Made by a program: the position numbers and the translations under genes. Shown one piece after another: positions 8,336 through 16,660 of a DNA stretch of 64,000 nt (its first letter is position 1; each line of letters begins with the position of its first letter). The stretch is from the NCBI GenBank assembly GCA_016719015.1, contig JADKAZ010000001.1, positions 868,001 through 932,000 on the forward strand, read 5' to 3'. The notes under the pieces were generated by a model. That model made no database searches and was not told where the DNA came from. It saw only the letters and a program-made list of their open reading frames with translations. This DNA comes from Chitinophagaceae bacterium (GTDB taxonomy: Bacteria; Bacteroidota; Bacteroidia; Chitinophagales; Chitinophagaceae).

Positions 8336-8447
8336 TAATTAAAAATTTATAATTAAGAATTAATAATTATCTCACTCTCTAATAACCTTTAAAGCCGTTT
8401 GGAGTTCAAGAAATTATTGATTATTAATTTTTACTTATTCATTCATT
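8336..8447. repeat. AT-rich inverted pair in the nuoA-nuoB gap
   Basis: TTAAAAATTTATAATTAAGA next to the nuoB start is mirrored by an inverted copy near 8411-8434 (complement reads TAAAAATTAATAATCAATAATT) next to the nuoA stop. It has the same layout as the GC-rich pairs in the other nuo gaps but is of a different sequence family. Confidence 0.5.
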
Positions 8448-8843
8448 CTAGTCTTCCCACTTCAACGCACCCTTTTTCAATATATATATAAACCCACAAA
8501 GAAAGAATCCAACAAACATTAACACAGCCCAAAAACCATCCCAGCCCAACCCTTTAAAATTCACTGCATAAGGATAAAAGAAAATCACCTCTACATCAAA
8601 CAAAACAAATAAAATAGCTGTCAGAAAATATTTAATAGCCATTGGCTGCCGGGCATCTCCATGACTTTCAATTCCGCTGGCAAAGTTCTGCAGCTTGTCA
8701 GACGTCTTTCTTTTAGGCCCTAATAGATGAGTGACAACTGTCAGAAAAACAATCAGGCCAACTGCAATAAAAATCTGCAAACCTACCGGCAGGTAAGAAC
8801 TCGAAGCAGCACTATTCAGATCAGTTTGAAGTAGGTGAAACAT
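8448..8843 (-). CDS. nuoA: NADH-quinone oxidoreductase subunit A
   Basis: A 131-residue membrane subunit of complex I with three transmembrane helices, first gene of the nuo operon. The conserved loop with KYFLTAILFVLFDVEVIFFYPYA around residues 71-95 is diagnostic (the acidic DVE lies in the quinone-channel region). The first helix starts near residue 22 and the last ends near residue 122. The promoter is expected just upstream (a TATTTTTG -7 element). Confidence 0.97.
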   Translation of the reverse strand: MFHLLQTDLNSAASSSYLPVGLQIFIAVGLIVFLTVVTHLLGPKRKTSDKLQNFASGIESHGDARQPMAIKYFLTAILFVLFDVEVIFFYPYAVNFKGLGWDGFWAVLMFVGFFLCGFIYILKKGALKWED

Positions 8844-8860
8844 AAGCTTTTACTCTGCTG

Positions 8861-8868
8861 CAAAAATA
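8861..8868 (-). promoter_or_regulatory. -7 element of the nuo operon promoter (TATTTTTG)
   Basis: On the minus strand TATTTTTG matches the Bacteroidota TAnnTTTG consensus and ends 17 bp before the nuoA ATG. A clear TTG element 19-20 bp further upstream is not obvious. It is the only good candidate start for nuoA-J transcription. Confidence 0.55.
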
Positions 8869-8986
8869 AGGCGACAACCTCAAAATACCTTAACTAAAAT
8901 ATACCTGGGAGGGTTTAATACTAAAAGAAAAATCCCCCACCAATTTAGCAAGGGACTTTCTTTTGTAAAAGAAGAAAACCGAGTTC

Positions 8987-10759
8987 TTATTTCCGGGCAA
9001 CCACCGTTTTTGGGCCTGGTGCCGTATTAATCTTAGTTTTTTTAACAGAAGCTGACTTAGACTTACCTGGAACTGGTACCGGATTTCCACTCGGTGTCGT
9101 TGCAGCAGGCCTTGAAGGCATTTTTTTGATCTGTTCAATTATTGGTTGAATAGTTGGTGCGTTCGCTGAATCTACTTCCAGCCATTTTGCAAAAAATTCC
9201 AAAGATTTGTCTTTGTCTTTAGCGACGTTAATATAATATGCTGCCAGGTATCTAACAGAGTTGATATACTGTTTTCTGAACTTGGCTGTATCTTTTTGAC
9301 TAAATCCATATAATTTCAAAGCGTCTGGAACTGCAATACTATCTTTTTTCAGGGTGTCAACAGTTATGCTGCTGTTGTAAGCCCACTCGTACCCGTAAAC
9401 CTGGTCAGGATATTTTTCTACCATCCGCAAGGCTTCTTCTCTTGATTTGCCATAGTTCGCCGAAAAATAATATGCCAGTGTCAAATCAAAATAATCGTTA
9501 ATAGTAGGCTTAGGTTTTATTTCTATCAATTTCTGCAGCATTAAAGCCTCTTTATCTCTTAATTTATTTTCCTTAAAATAAGCAACACCTTTTTTAATAT
9601 AACCAACCTTGGCATCAGCAGTTGTATCTAATGCCACACCAGCCATGTAAGTATTGTAGATATCCTCAGGCGTTCCTCCCGTTTTTGACTGTACCAGGGC
9701 TTTAATTTCATAATCTGGTAGAATTACATCTTCAGGGTTCTTTTTAAGGAAAAATAAGTCACTGTACTTCTTTGCATTCTGGTAATCCCCTTTTTGATAG
9801 TAAGCATCGGCCAGCAACCTGTAAACTTTAGGCTTGGTTTTATCACCAACCGTAGTTACCACATGTTCACCTTTTGCAATAGCTCCCTCATAATCTTTTC
9901 TCGCCCATCCCAATTGCGCATAGAGGTAATCATCCTGGATATCTGATTCAGGCAGTTTACTTTCAATATACTTTTTCAATTGTTCCTCTGCCTCTGGAAA
10001 TTTGGCCCGGAAAAAATAATAGTAAAACAATTCATAATAACCCGCCGTAAACTTTGGATCTTTTGTCACCGCCTCATTTAGATACTGTAAAACCAATTCC
10101 CAGTTTTTCTGGGATTCAAATAACTTAGCAAGCCGCAAATTGGCGATTGAAAAACTTGGGTTAAGCGACAAAGCTTTTTTATAATTTTCAAAAGCATCAC
10201 CCCCACCTTGTCCGGGATTTGCCTTACGATATGCATTGCCTAATTGCAGAAATATTTCAGGACTTTTTTCACCTTTATCTGCAGCGGCTTTTAATTTTTC
10301 AATTGCATAATTAAAATCCCCTGACTTGGCATCAACATTGGCACGGCCTACAGCAACAAGAATATTCTGATCATCTCCTTTTTTGGTACGTGTCATAGTA
10401 AGGGCCGTTTCAAAACGCTGACGGGCATCGGTGGTTTTGTGTTCTAACAATTCTACATGCCCCATTCCTACCAGTAACAATGGTGCATTAACACTGCTTT
10501 GAAGACCTTTTTCATATAACTCACGGGCAGCTTTTATTCTTGCTCCGGCTATTTCTTCGTTGTCGAGGTATGCCTGCCCGAGCCAGTAAATAGCTTCAAT
10601 ATTATTGGGATTAACCGCAATCATTTTTTCAAAATTTATGATTGCACTTTTAGGCCTCCCGGAATTCAGGTGATTTAAACCCTCCTGTATGGTTTGTGCC
10701 GTTAGCCCGGTTACAAATAGTAATCCGGTAACTAAGAATGCGATAGTGGTTTTCTTCAT
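8987..10759 (-). CDS. Secreted tetratricopeptide-repeat protein
   Basis: A 590-residue protein with a signal peptide (MKKTTIAFLVTGLLFVTGLTA) and repeated TPR units from about residue 30 to 470, for example NSGRPKSAIINFEKMIAVNP, FENYKKALSLNPSFSIANLR and AYYQKGDYQNAKKYSDLFFL. The C-terminal about 60 residues are Pro/Thr/Lys-rich and low in complexity. TPR solenoids mediate protein-protein contacts and no enzymatic motif is seen. It follows the PstS-like gene by 40 bp and ends the TonB-led cluster, so a periplasmic scaffold role linked to TonB-dependent uptake is an inference only. Confidence 0.88.
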   Translation of the reverse strand: MKKTTIAFLVTGLLFVTGLTAQTIQEGLNHLNSGRPKSAIINFEKMIAVNPNNIEAIYWLGQAYLDNEEIAGARIKAARELYEKGLQSSVNAPLLLVGMGHVELLEHKTTDARQRFETALTMTRTKKGDDQNILVAVGRANVDAKSGDFNYAIEKLKAAADKGEKSPEIFLQLGNAYRKANPGQGGGDAFENYKKALSLNPSFSIANLRLAKLFESQKNWELVLQYLNEAVTKDPKFTAGYYELFYYYFFRAKFPEAEEQLKKYIESKLPESDIQDDYLYAQLGWARKDYEGAIAKGEHVVTTVGDKTKPKVYRLLADAYYQKGDYQNAKKYSDLFFLKKNPEDVILPDYEIKALVQSKTGGTPEDIYNTYMAGVALDTTADAKVGYIKKGVAYFKENKLRDKEALMLQKLIEIKPKPTINDYFDLTLAYYFSANYGKSREEALRMVEKYPDQVYGYEWAYNSSITVDTLKKDSIAVPDALKLYGFSQKDTAKFRKQYINSVRYLAAYYINVAKDKDKSLEFFAKWLEVDSANAPTIQPIIEQIKKMPSRPAATTPSGNPVPVPGKSKSASVKKTKINTAPGPKTVVARK

Positions 10760-10799
10760 TTTACTTCTTCTTTTACGTTTGTAAATATAACTACTTTGT

Positions 10800-11738
10800 T
10801 TACTCGTTCAGCTTCACCGGCCTTATACCGAAATTTTTTTGGGCAGGTGCCAGGTAAGCTCTTTTGAAAATTAATTGTCCAATCTCTCCGCTCATAAAAT
10901 TTGCAAATCCATTTCCAAGTCCTTTGTAATTTTCCTTTAGTATATAAACCAAATCCCGTACCATAGGATACCTCTTTATGTAAATGTTTGCCTGGTAGGC
11001 TTTAACATATGCATCGGGTATGTCCGTACTCTCTACTCCTGCTACTCTTATTTTTCTCAAAAAACTAAGTTGCGAAGTATCTTCAGGATTCCCAATCCAT
11101 CCAACACCTATGAAACCGACAGCATTGGGAGTTTTAGATACATAGTCAAGTACTGCTTCGCTGCTACGGGCTGCCATTGCCCTGGAAGTCAATGTATCAC
11201 CACGCAATACTGAATCGATGATAAAACGTACCGTACTGGTTGCTTTAAGCCCATCAAATACCGGAATTAAATTTTTCTTAAATCTCCCCGTTAAAATTTC
11301 CCTGATCTCTTTCATATTAAAAAGTGAGTCTGGTGATGATGGATGAACGATAACGGCAATGCCATCCCTTGCAATGGTCATACTCTTTGGAGAAACTTTC
11401 ATCGAATCTATCAACAAGCTCCTTTCATCCAGATTATAAGTACGGGTGCTGATAATCATCCGTATACTGTCCGTCAGCATATCGTTCAAACATTCAGCTT
11501 CCGGTTTGTATTGTACAAGAATCTGTGTGCCCGGATAGTTGGATTCATATACCTGCACCAGTTCATCCATAACAGGTTTAAACGATTCATCAACACTAAT
11601 ATTAATGCTCCCTTTATACCTGGTATCAGGTAATTCATTTTCCTGTTCCCGAAATGACTTACATCCAGCCAGAAAAACCACCGAACAAATAAGTATTGAC
11701 GGCCGACACATCAGATTTATTATCCTGTAAAATCTCAT
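10800..11738 (-). CDS. PstS-like substrate-binding lipoprotein
   Basis: A 312-residue periplasmic-binding-type protein. The N terminus ends in the lipobox VFLAGC, suggesting a membrane-anchored lipoprotein. The mature part has the PstS/PBP-like fold pattern: GSINISVDESFKPVMDELVQ, YPGTQILVQYKPEAECLNDM, ARDGIAVIVHPSSPDSLFNM, EIREILTGRF and TPNAVGFIGVGWIG. Family members bind phosphate or related anions, but no Pst permease genes are next to it. The start overlaps the stop of the preceding small membrane-protein gene by 4 bp, so the two are translationally coupled. Confidence 0.85.
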   Translation of the reverse strand: MRFYRIINLMCRPSILICSVVFLAGCKSFREQENELPDTRYKGSINISVDESFKPVMDELVQVYESNYPGTQILVQYKPEAECLNDMLTDSIRMIISTRTYNLDERSLLIDSMKVSPKSMTIARDGIAVIVHPSSPDSLFNMKEIREILTGRFKKNLIPVFDGLKATSTVRFIIDSVLRGDTLTSRAMAARSSEAVLDYVSKTPNAVGFIGVGWIGNPEDTSQLSFLRKIRVAGVESTDIPDAYVKAYQANIYIKRYPMVRDLVYILKENYKGLGNGFANFMSGEIGQLIFKRAYLAPAQKNFGIRPVKLNE

Positions 11739-11980
11739 CTAAAATAGTTTTTCTTATATCCCCTGTATATTCTCCAGCTACCATATATAAGGCAGATAAC
11801 ACCAAATATCGTATCTATATCGTTAGGTGGAAATCTCTCATTTAAGGAAAGTGCAAACCTGTTTCGGAATAAAAAAAAGAGTCCGGCGAAAAACAAAATA
11901 AGTCCCATGCCGTAATCCAGCAGGGACTTCATAAATGAAATCTGTTTCCGTTTCTTATTTTCGTATTCTTCAAACATCAT
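11735..11980 (-). CDS. Small two-helix membrane protein
   Basis: An 81-residue protein with two hydrophobic helices (LLDYGMGLILFFAGLFFLFR and TIFGVICLIYGSWRIYRGY) around a short polar loop and a very basic tail. No family is recognised. It lies between tonB and the PstS-like gene and overlaps the latter by 4 bp (ATGA), so it is almost certainly expressed with it. The conserved arrangement suggests a membrane partner of the neighbouring lipoprotein, which is inference. Confidence 0.7.
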   Translation of the reverse strand: MMFEEYENKKRKQISFMKSLLDYGMGLILFFAGLFFLFRNRFALSLNERFPPNDIDTIFGVICLIYGSWRIYRGYKKNYFR

Positions 11981-12019
11981 AAAAGGTTTCAGGGGGTAGC
12001 AAATTATAAAATTTTACTC

Positions 12020-12841
12020 TTACGACCCGATAAATGTTACAGGCAGCACATAGCTTACAGGAACATTGATACCGTTCTGTACGGCCGGTATCCAGCGGGG
12101 CATTTTCTTACAAACCCTCAGCACTTCCAGGTCAAATTCGCCGCCACCACTGCTCATTATTTCAAAACTGTTGACAGTGCCATCTTTATCCACTTTAAAT
12201 TTTATCTGCACTAGTTTTCTCTCCCCTTCATCCAGTTCACCCGGAGTGTTCAGGTTACGAGAAAGAAATTGCTTCAATGCCTCCTGACCACCGGGGAAAG
12301 CCGGGTCCCTTTCATCGGCCAGAAAAATTGGTTGTGATGGGCCAGCCGTAGTAGAAGTGCTGATGCCCGGCTCTATAGCTTCGTTATTTATTACAACTTT
12401 ACCATCTGCTTCAATACCGTCTGATGTGATGGTTGAAATTTCTTTACCATCCAGTTCTTTTACAGCCACCATTGCATTTTTAACATCTTTATCTTTTTCA
12501 ATTTTAGGAGGAGTTGTATAGCTCACTACAGCAACTTTTACAACAGGTTGTCGTTTTATGATTTCTTTGGGTTTAACGATTTCAATTATTTTTTCTTTCG
12601 GCAATTCAATTGACCTGAGAACAATCTCCTGCTGATTTATACGAATAGGTGCAGTTGTTGATATTTTCCTGTTCATTGAAGCAGTAAAAATAAAAAGCAG
12701 GATAATCACTAATCCCATACCCAATGCAATAAACAAACGGTTGTTGTAACCCTTACGAAGAGTATAAGCACCATACTCTTTGTTACGGTTCTCGAAAACA
12801 ATGTCGAGAAGATTTGCCTTTAAGATTTCACTCTTTTTCAT
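12020..12841 (-). CDS. tonB: Energy transducer TonB
   Basis: A 273-residue TonB-family protein that transmits the proton motive force to outer-membrane receptors. The start at 12841 gives MKKSEILKANLLDIVFENRN, the usual N terminus in Bacteroidota; a longer reading from 12928 adds 29 unrelated residues. After a cytoplasmic stretch (NKEYGAYTLRKGYN) comes a transmembrane helix (LGMGLVIILLFIFTASM), a Lys/Pro/Ile-rich linker that should span the periplasm, and the C-terminal TonB domain (FPGGQEALKQFLSRNLNTPG through MPRWIPAVQNGINVPVSYVL). ExbB and ExbD are not nearby. It starts a four-gene cluster. Confidence 0.92.
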   Translation of the reverse strand: MKKSEILKANLLDIVFENRNKEYGAYTLRKGYNNRLFIALGMGLVIILLFIFTASMNRKISTTAPIRINQQEIVLRSIELPKEKIIEIVKPKEIIKRQPVVKVAVVSYTTPPKIEKDKDVKNAMVAVKELDGKEISTITSDGIEADGKVVINNEAIEPGISTSTTAGPSQPIFLADERDPAFPGGQEALKQFLSRNLNTPGELDEGERKLVQIKFKVDKDGTVNSFEIMSSGGGEFDLEVLRVCKKMPRWIPAVQNGINVPVSYVLPVTFIGS

Positions 12842-12955
12842 AACGGTACGTTTGGTAATTAGATGCGGCCTACTCCTGAAATCCATAAGCTCATACTCCC
12901 TGCTGACGCAGAAAATCCTGCCAATCATGTTCGACTAACCATGCTCCTGCATTCC

Positions 12956-12963
12956 TATCTTTG
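12956..12963 (+). promoter_or_regulatory. -7 element (TATCTTTG) four bases before the phosphatase ATG
   Basis: TATCTTTG matches TAnnTTTG exactly and only CTGT separates it from the ATG at 12968. If transcription starts 5-7 bp after the element, as is usual, the mRNA begins at or just before the start codon and is leaderless. Confidence 0.6.
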
Positions 12964-12967
12964 CTGT

Positions 12968-13501
12968 ATGAAAATTTTAATGGTTTGTCTTGGAAATATT
13001 TGCCGAAGCCCTCTTGCCGAGGGCATTTTACAGGATAAAGCTTTTAGCGCAGGATTAACATGGAACATAGAAAGTGCTGGGACCAATAGTTACCATACCG
13101 GAGAGCCGCCACATCCTTTGTCGCAAAAAGTAGCCAAGCTAAATGGAATTGATATCAGCCAGCAAAGAGCAAGAAAATTTGCAGCAACCGATTTTGAAGT
13201 GTATGACAAAATTTATGCGTTAGCAGACGATGTATTGGAGGAGATAAAACGCATTGCGGGAACAAAATTCGATTCGGCAAAAGCAGGGTTACTGATGAAT
13301 GAACTTTATCCGGGTAAAAATATGGATGTGCCCGATCCATGGTACGGTCCAGAGCCCGGTTACCATGAAGCGTATAAGTTGATTGACAAAGCCTGCGAAG
13401 CGATCATTGAAAAGGCCATAAACAAACCAGGTCAGCAACTCCATGTAAAAATAGTTACCTCCAAAACAGAGGCTCCAGCAGCCTCATTAAATTTGAAATG
13501 A
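12968..13501 (+). CDS. Low-molecular-weight protein-tyrosine phosphatase
   Basis: A 177-residue cytoplasmic phosphatase. The active-site loop CLGNICRS follows the N-terminal strand directly (CX5R with the nucleophilic Cys at residue 7 and Arg at 13), and the general-acid loop appears as DVPDPWYGP. The start at 12968 (MKILMVCLGNIC) matches the family; an upstream in-frame ATG would add 35 unrelated residues and lies before the promoter element. The C-terminal about 20 residues are an unusual extension. hisS follows 8 bp later and may be co-transcribed. Confidence 0.93.
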   Translation: MKILMVCLGNICRSPLAEGILQDKAFSAGLTWNIESAGTNSYHTGEPPHPLSQKVAKLNGIDISQQRARKFAATDFEVYDKIYALADDVLEEIKRIAGTKFDSAKAGLLMNELYPGKNMDVPDPWYGPEPGYHEAYKLIDKACEAIIEKAINKPGQQLHVKIVTSKTEAPAASLNLK

Positions 13502-13509
13502 CGATATAA

Positions 13510-14877
13510 ATGGCAAAACCATCATTACCACAGGGAACCAGGGATTTCGGGCCGGATATCGTTCGCAAACGAACTTATATTCTGAATACAATTCGTCCTG
13601 TTTTTGAATTGTATGGGTTTCAGCCATTGGAAACCCCCGCCATGGAAAACTTAGATACATTAATGGGAAAATATGGGGAAGAGGGTGATAAATTGATTTT
13701 TAAGATTCTCAATAATGGTCTTGATAATAAAGAAAAAGAAAAACAGGCTAGAGAAGATTTTGAAAAAGTATTGTTGGGGAAAAATACAAAGGGAATTACA
13801 GAAAGGGCTTTGAAGTATGATCTGACAATTCCCTTTGCCCGATATGTCGCTATGAATCATGGCCAGATAACCTTTCCATTCAAACGCTACCAAATACAAC
13901 CTGTATGGAGAGCTGACCGACCCCAAAAAGGCAGGTATCGGGAATTTTATCAATGTGATGCAGATGTGGTAGGAAGCAATTCACTTCTGAATGAAATGGA
14001 ACTGGCCAGTATCTATCATGAAGTATTTACCCGGCTTGGACTTACAACCTATGAATTAAAAATAAATCATAGAAAAATATTAACTGCACTTGCTGAAATA
14101 TGTGGTGGCGCCAATAAGATAACCGACATCACCATTGCTATTGATAAGCTGGATAAAATAGGTATAGAAAAAGTAAAAGAAGAATTAAGTCAACGGGGGC
14201 TGGTACCTGAGCAAATCAACTTTATAGAAAAATACTTAAGCATCAAAGGAAAAAATGAAGATGTTTTAACTGCATTAAAGACCCTCCTTGGTAATAATGA
14301 GACGGGCAAAATAGGTATAGAAGAAATTGAATATCTTTTGGCGAACCTGAAACAACAAGCAGTAAATATTACTATAGATCCGACCCTTGCAAGAGGACTT
14401 AATTATTATACCGGTGTCATTTTCGAAGCAAAGGCTCCGGCTGATGTTAAAATTGGCAGCATAGGCGGTGGAGGCCGCTATGATGACCTGACAGGTTTAT
14501 TTGGCGTTCCCAATATTCCCGGCGTTGGAATTTCCTTCGGAGTGGACAGGATTTATGATGTATTGGAAGAGCTGGACCTTTTCCCTGCTGATGTACATAC
14601 AGGAACACAAGTACTATTCTTTAATCTTGGTGAGGCAGAAAGTAAATTAGCTTTTAACCTTATGCAGCAACTAAGACAAAAAGGAGTTAGAAGTGAATTA
14701 TACCATGAGCAAGCAAAGTTTGATAAGCAATTCAAATATGCTGAAAAGAAAAATATTCCTTTTGTAATTATTATCGGTGAAAAAGAGCTTCAAGAAACGA
14801 CCTGCAACATTAAGAATCTTGCTACAGGCCAACAGGAAACTATTAGTACAGGAAGCTTGCTGACTTACTCTTTCTAA
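13510..14877 (+). CDS. hisS: Histidine-tRNA ligase
   Basis: A 455-residue class II aminoacyl-tRNA synthetase that charges tRNA-His. Motif 1-like sequence (PLETPAMENLDTLMGKYGEE), motif 2 (RYQIQPVWRADRPQKGRYREFYQCDADVVG), the histidine-specific ARGLNYYTGVIFEA box and motif 3 (GGGGRYDDL ... VPGVGISFGVDR) are all present. The C-terminal anticodon-binding domain is recognisable (VLFFNLGEAESKLAFNLMQQ). It is followed by a strong bidirectional terminator. Confidence 0.98.
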   Translation: MAKPSLPQGTRDFGPDIVRKRTYILNTIRPVFELYGFQPLETPAMENLDTLMGKYGEEGDKLIFKILNNGLDNKEKEKQAREDFEKVLLGKNTKGITERALKYDLTIPFARYVAMNHGQITFPFKRYQIQPVWRADRPQKGRYREFYQCDADVVGSNSLLNEMELASIYHEVFTRLGLTTYELKINHRKILTALAEICGGANKITDITIAIDKLDKIGIEKVKEELSQRGLVPEQINFIEKYLSIKGKNEDVLTALKTLLGNNETGKIGIEEIEYLLANLKQQAVNITIDPTLARGLNYYTGVIFEAKAPADVKIGSIGGGGRYDDLTGLFGVPNIPGVGISFGVDRIYDVLEELDLFPADVHTGTQVLFFNLGEAESKLAFNLMQQLRQKGVRSELYHEQAKFDKQFKYAEKKNIPFVIIIGEKELQETTCNIKNLATGQQETISTGSLLTYSF

Positions 14878-14901
14878 TATAATATAAAGCATTCATGAAA
14901 A

Positions 14902-14945
14902 TTATAAAGGAGCCGGATTTTAAAATCCGGCTCCTTTATAAAAAT
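14902..14945. terminator. Bidirectional terminator between hisS and the DUF3471-like gene
   Basis: A perfect palindrome with 20-base arms (14902-14921 and 14922-14941, arm core AAAGGAGCCGGATTTT) is flanked by T tracts in both directions. It lies between the convergent hisS and the minus-strand gene at 14970 and can stop transcription from both. Confidence 0.85.
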
Positions 14946-14969
14946 ACAAGGGTAAAATCAATTTGTTCT

Positions 14970-15329
14970 TCACAACATAAATAACGGAAGAGGAATGTAA
15001 GCCCCGCTTTCTGACTTCGTACCTTCAATATTCACATCACCAACCAGTATCTGCACTCCCGTTACTTTTCCTTCTTTCCTTTTAAAGGTGGCAGTGCCTC
15101 CAAAAGCTACTACCTCATATACATCTGCCGTAGACGTTGGCTTAAACTCGGTACTCCCCATGGCAGAACTTGCCATTAAAATTCCATTATCAACTGTTAC
15201 AGAAATTTCAGCTACCGGGCTACCATCAGGAAAAGTATACTTGCCGGTATATTGCTGCAAAGAATCTGTTTGTGCATTCGCCGTAACAAACCCTACCATT
15301 ACTAATAAAGAAAAAAATACTTTTTTCAT
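14970..15329 (-). CDS. Small secreted DUF3471-like protein
   Basis: A 119-residue protein with a signal peptide (MKKVFFSLLVMVGFVTANAQ). The rest resembles the DUF3471-type beta-sandwich seen as a C-terminal domain in some beta-lactamase-related proteins: QQYTGKYTFPDGSPVAEISV, a glycine-rich turn and FKRKEGKVTGVQILVG. Here the domain stands alone. No catalytic residues are identifiable and neighbours give no functional clue. Confidence 0.65.
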   Translation of the reverse strand: MKKVFFSLLVMVGFVTANAQTDSLQQYTGKYTFPDGSPVAEISVTVDNGILMASSAMGSTEFKPTSTADVYEVVAFGGTATFKRKEGKVTGVQILVGDVNIEGTKSESGAYIPLPLFML

Positions 15330-15391
15330 ATTCTGTGATTTTTAATTTTCAAAGTAAATTAATACAAAAAAGTCCAGCTAATATTGTTTAT

Positions 15392-16585
15392 CTACATTTT
15401 TTCAAATATTACCGCTGCCCCCTGCCCTACTCCTACACACATTGTTGCTAACCCATACTTTATATTTCTTCTTTTCATTTCATGAAGTAATGTGGTTGAA
15501 ATGCGGACCCCACTGCATCCCAAAGGATGCCCTATGGCAATAGCACCCCCATTTACATTTACTTTATCAGCATCTAAGGCCAGCTCTTTTATACAGGCAA
15601 TCGATTGTGATGCAAATGCTTCATTTAATTCTATCAAATCAATATCGCTTATATTCAATCCGGCTCTCTGTAATGCCTTTTGAATGGCGGGGACAGGACC
15701 GATACCCATAATAGAGGGATCTACGCCTGCCACTCCCATTGACACAATTTTTGCCAATGGGTTCAGCTTATATTTTTTTACAGCCTCCTCACTGGCCAGC
15801 AACATAGCAGCAGCACCGTCATTAATTCCCGATGAATTGCCTGCTGTCACTGTTCCATCTTTTATAAAGGCGGGTTTTAAGGAGGCTAATTTTTCCTGTG
15901 AGGTTTCTCTTGGATGTTCGTCGGTATCAACTATAATTTTTTCCTTTCCCTTTTGTACTTCAATTGGTACCACTTCAGCTGACCACTTACCGGCAGCTTT
16001 GGCAGCAAAATACTTTTGTTGTGATGACAGTGCAAAAGCATCTTGTTCTTCTCTGGTAATACCCCATTGCCGGGCTACATTTTCGGCTGTTTCACCCATT
16101 GTATAAGGATGATACAATGCGGATAAATTTTTATTTACAAACCGCCATCCCATTGTTGTATCAAACATTTCTGCTGCCCGACCAAAAGCTTCTGGATTTT
16201 TTGCTACCGCAAAAGGGGCTCTTGTCATACTCTCCACACCACCTGCAATTATTAAATCTGCATCACCGCACATCACCTGCCGGGAGCCATCCATAATAGC
16301 CTGCAGACCTGATGCACATAAGCGGTTCACAGTATTTCCTGCAACTGTTACAGGTAAACCTGCCAGCAATGCTGCCATTCTAGCCACATTCCGGTTATCT
16401 TCCCCCGCCTGGTTGGCAGCACCGGCAATTACATCCTCAATTGCATTGACATCAACAGAGCCATTTCTTTGTAAAAGGGATTTTATAACATGAGCCAGTA
16501 AATCATCCGGACGGATGTCGGCTAACACACCTCCATATTTTCCAACCGGAGTTCTAACAGCATCTATTATGTAAACTGGTTTCAT
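15392..16585 (-). CDS. Thiolase (acetyl-CoA C-acyltransferase, PcaF/PaaJ-like)
   Basis: A 397-residue thiolase that cleaves or forms 3-oxoacyl-CoA. The nucleophilic Cys is in NRLCASGLQAI near residue 90, the catalytic His in NGGAIAIGHPLGCSG near 350 and the second Cys in ATMCVGVGQGAA near 382. The segment ESMTRAPFAVAKNPEAFGR and MGWRFVNK resemble 3-oxoadipyl-CoA thiolases (PcaF/PaaJ), but no aromatic-degradation genes are adjacent, so the physiological substrate is open. I chose the ATG at 16585 (MKPVYIIDAVRTPVGKYGG); an upstream ATG adds seven residues. Confidence 0.93.
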   Translation of the reverse strand: MKPVYIIDAVRTPVGKYGGVLADIRPDDLLAHVIKSLLQRNGSVDVNAIEDVIAGAANQAGEDNRNVARMAALLAGLPVTVAGNTVNRLCASGLQAIMDGSRQVMCGDADLIIAGGVESMTRAPFAVAKNPEAFGRAAEMFDTTMGWRFVNKNLSALYHPYTMGETAENVARQWGITREEQDAFALSSQQKYFAAKAAGKWSAEVVPIEVQKGKEKIIVDTDEHPRETSQEKLASLKPAFIKDGTVTAGNSSGINDGAAAMLLASEEAVKKYKLNPLAKIVSMGVAGVDPSIMGIGPVPAIQKALQRAGLNISDIDLIELNEAFASQSIACIKELALDADKVNVNGGAIAIGHPLGCSGVRISTTLLHEMKRRNIKYGLATMCVGVGQGAAVIFEKM

Positions 16586-16648
16586 AAAGTTTAAATATGA
16601 CTGCAAGATAAATGATTCATCATTCTAACCCGACGGACAGCCGTTTGC

Positions 16649-16656
16649 TATCTTTG
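16649..16656 (+). promoter_or_regulatory. -7 element (TATCTTTG) four bases before the rlmN ATG
   Basis: TATCTTTG is followed by CCGT and then the rlmN ATG at 16661. The spacing is the same as at the phosphatase gene and again implies a leaderless mRNA. Confidence 0.6.
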
Positions 16657-16660
16657 CCGT

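Noticed and set aside
8890..9138. 82-codon open frame on the minus strand overlapping the TPR gene end
   Set aside because: It is another frame of the low-complexity 3' end of the TPR gene, with no start signal and no protein-like composition.
12863..12967. N-terminal 35-residue extension of the protein-tyrosine phosphatase
   Set aside because: It lies upstream of the -7 element and is not related to the family; the CX5R loop belongs right after the start.
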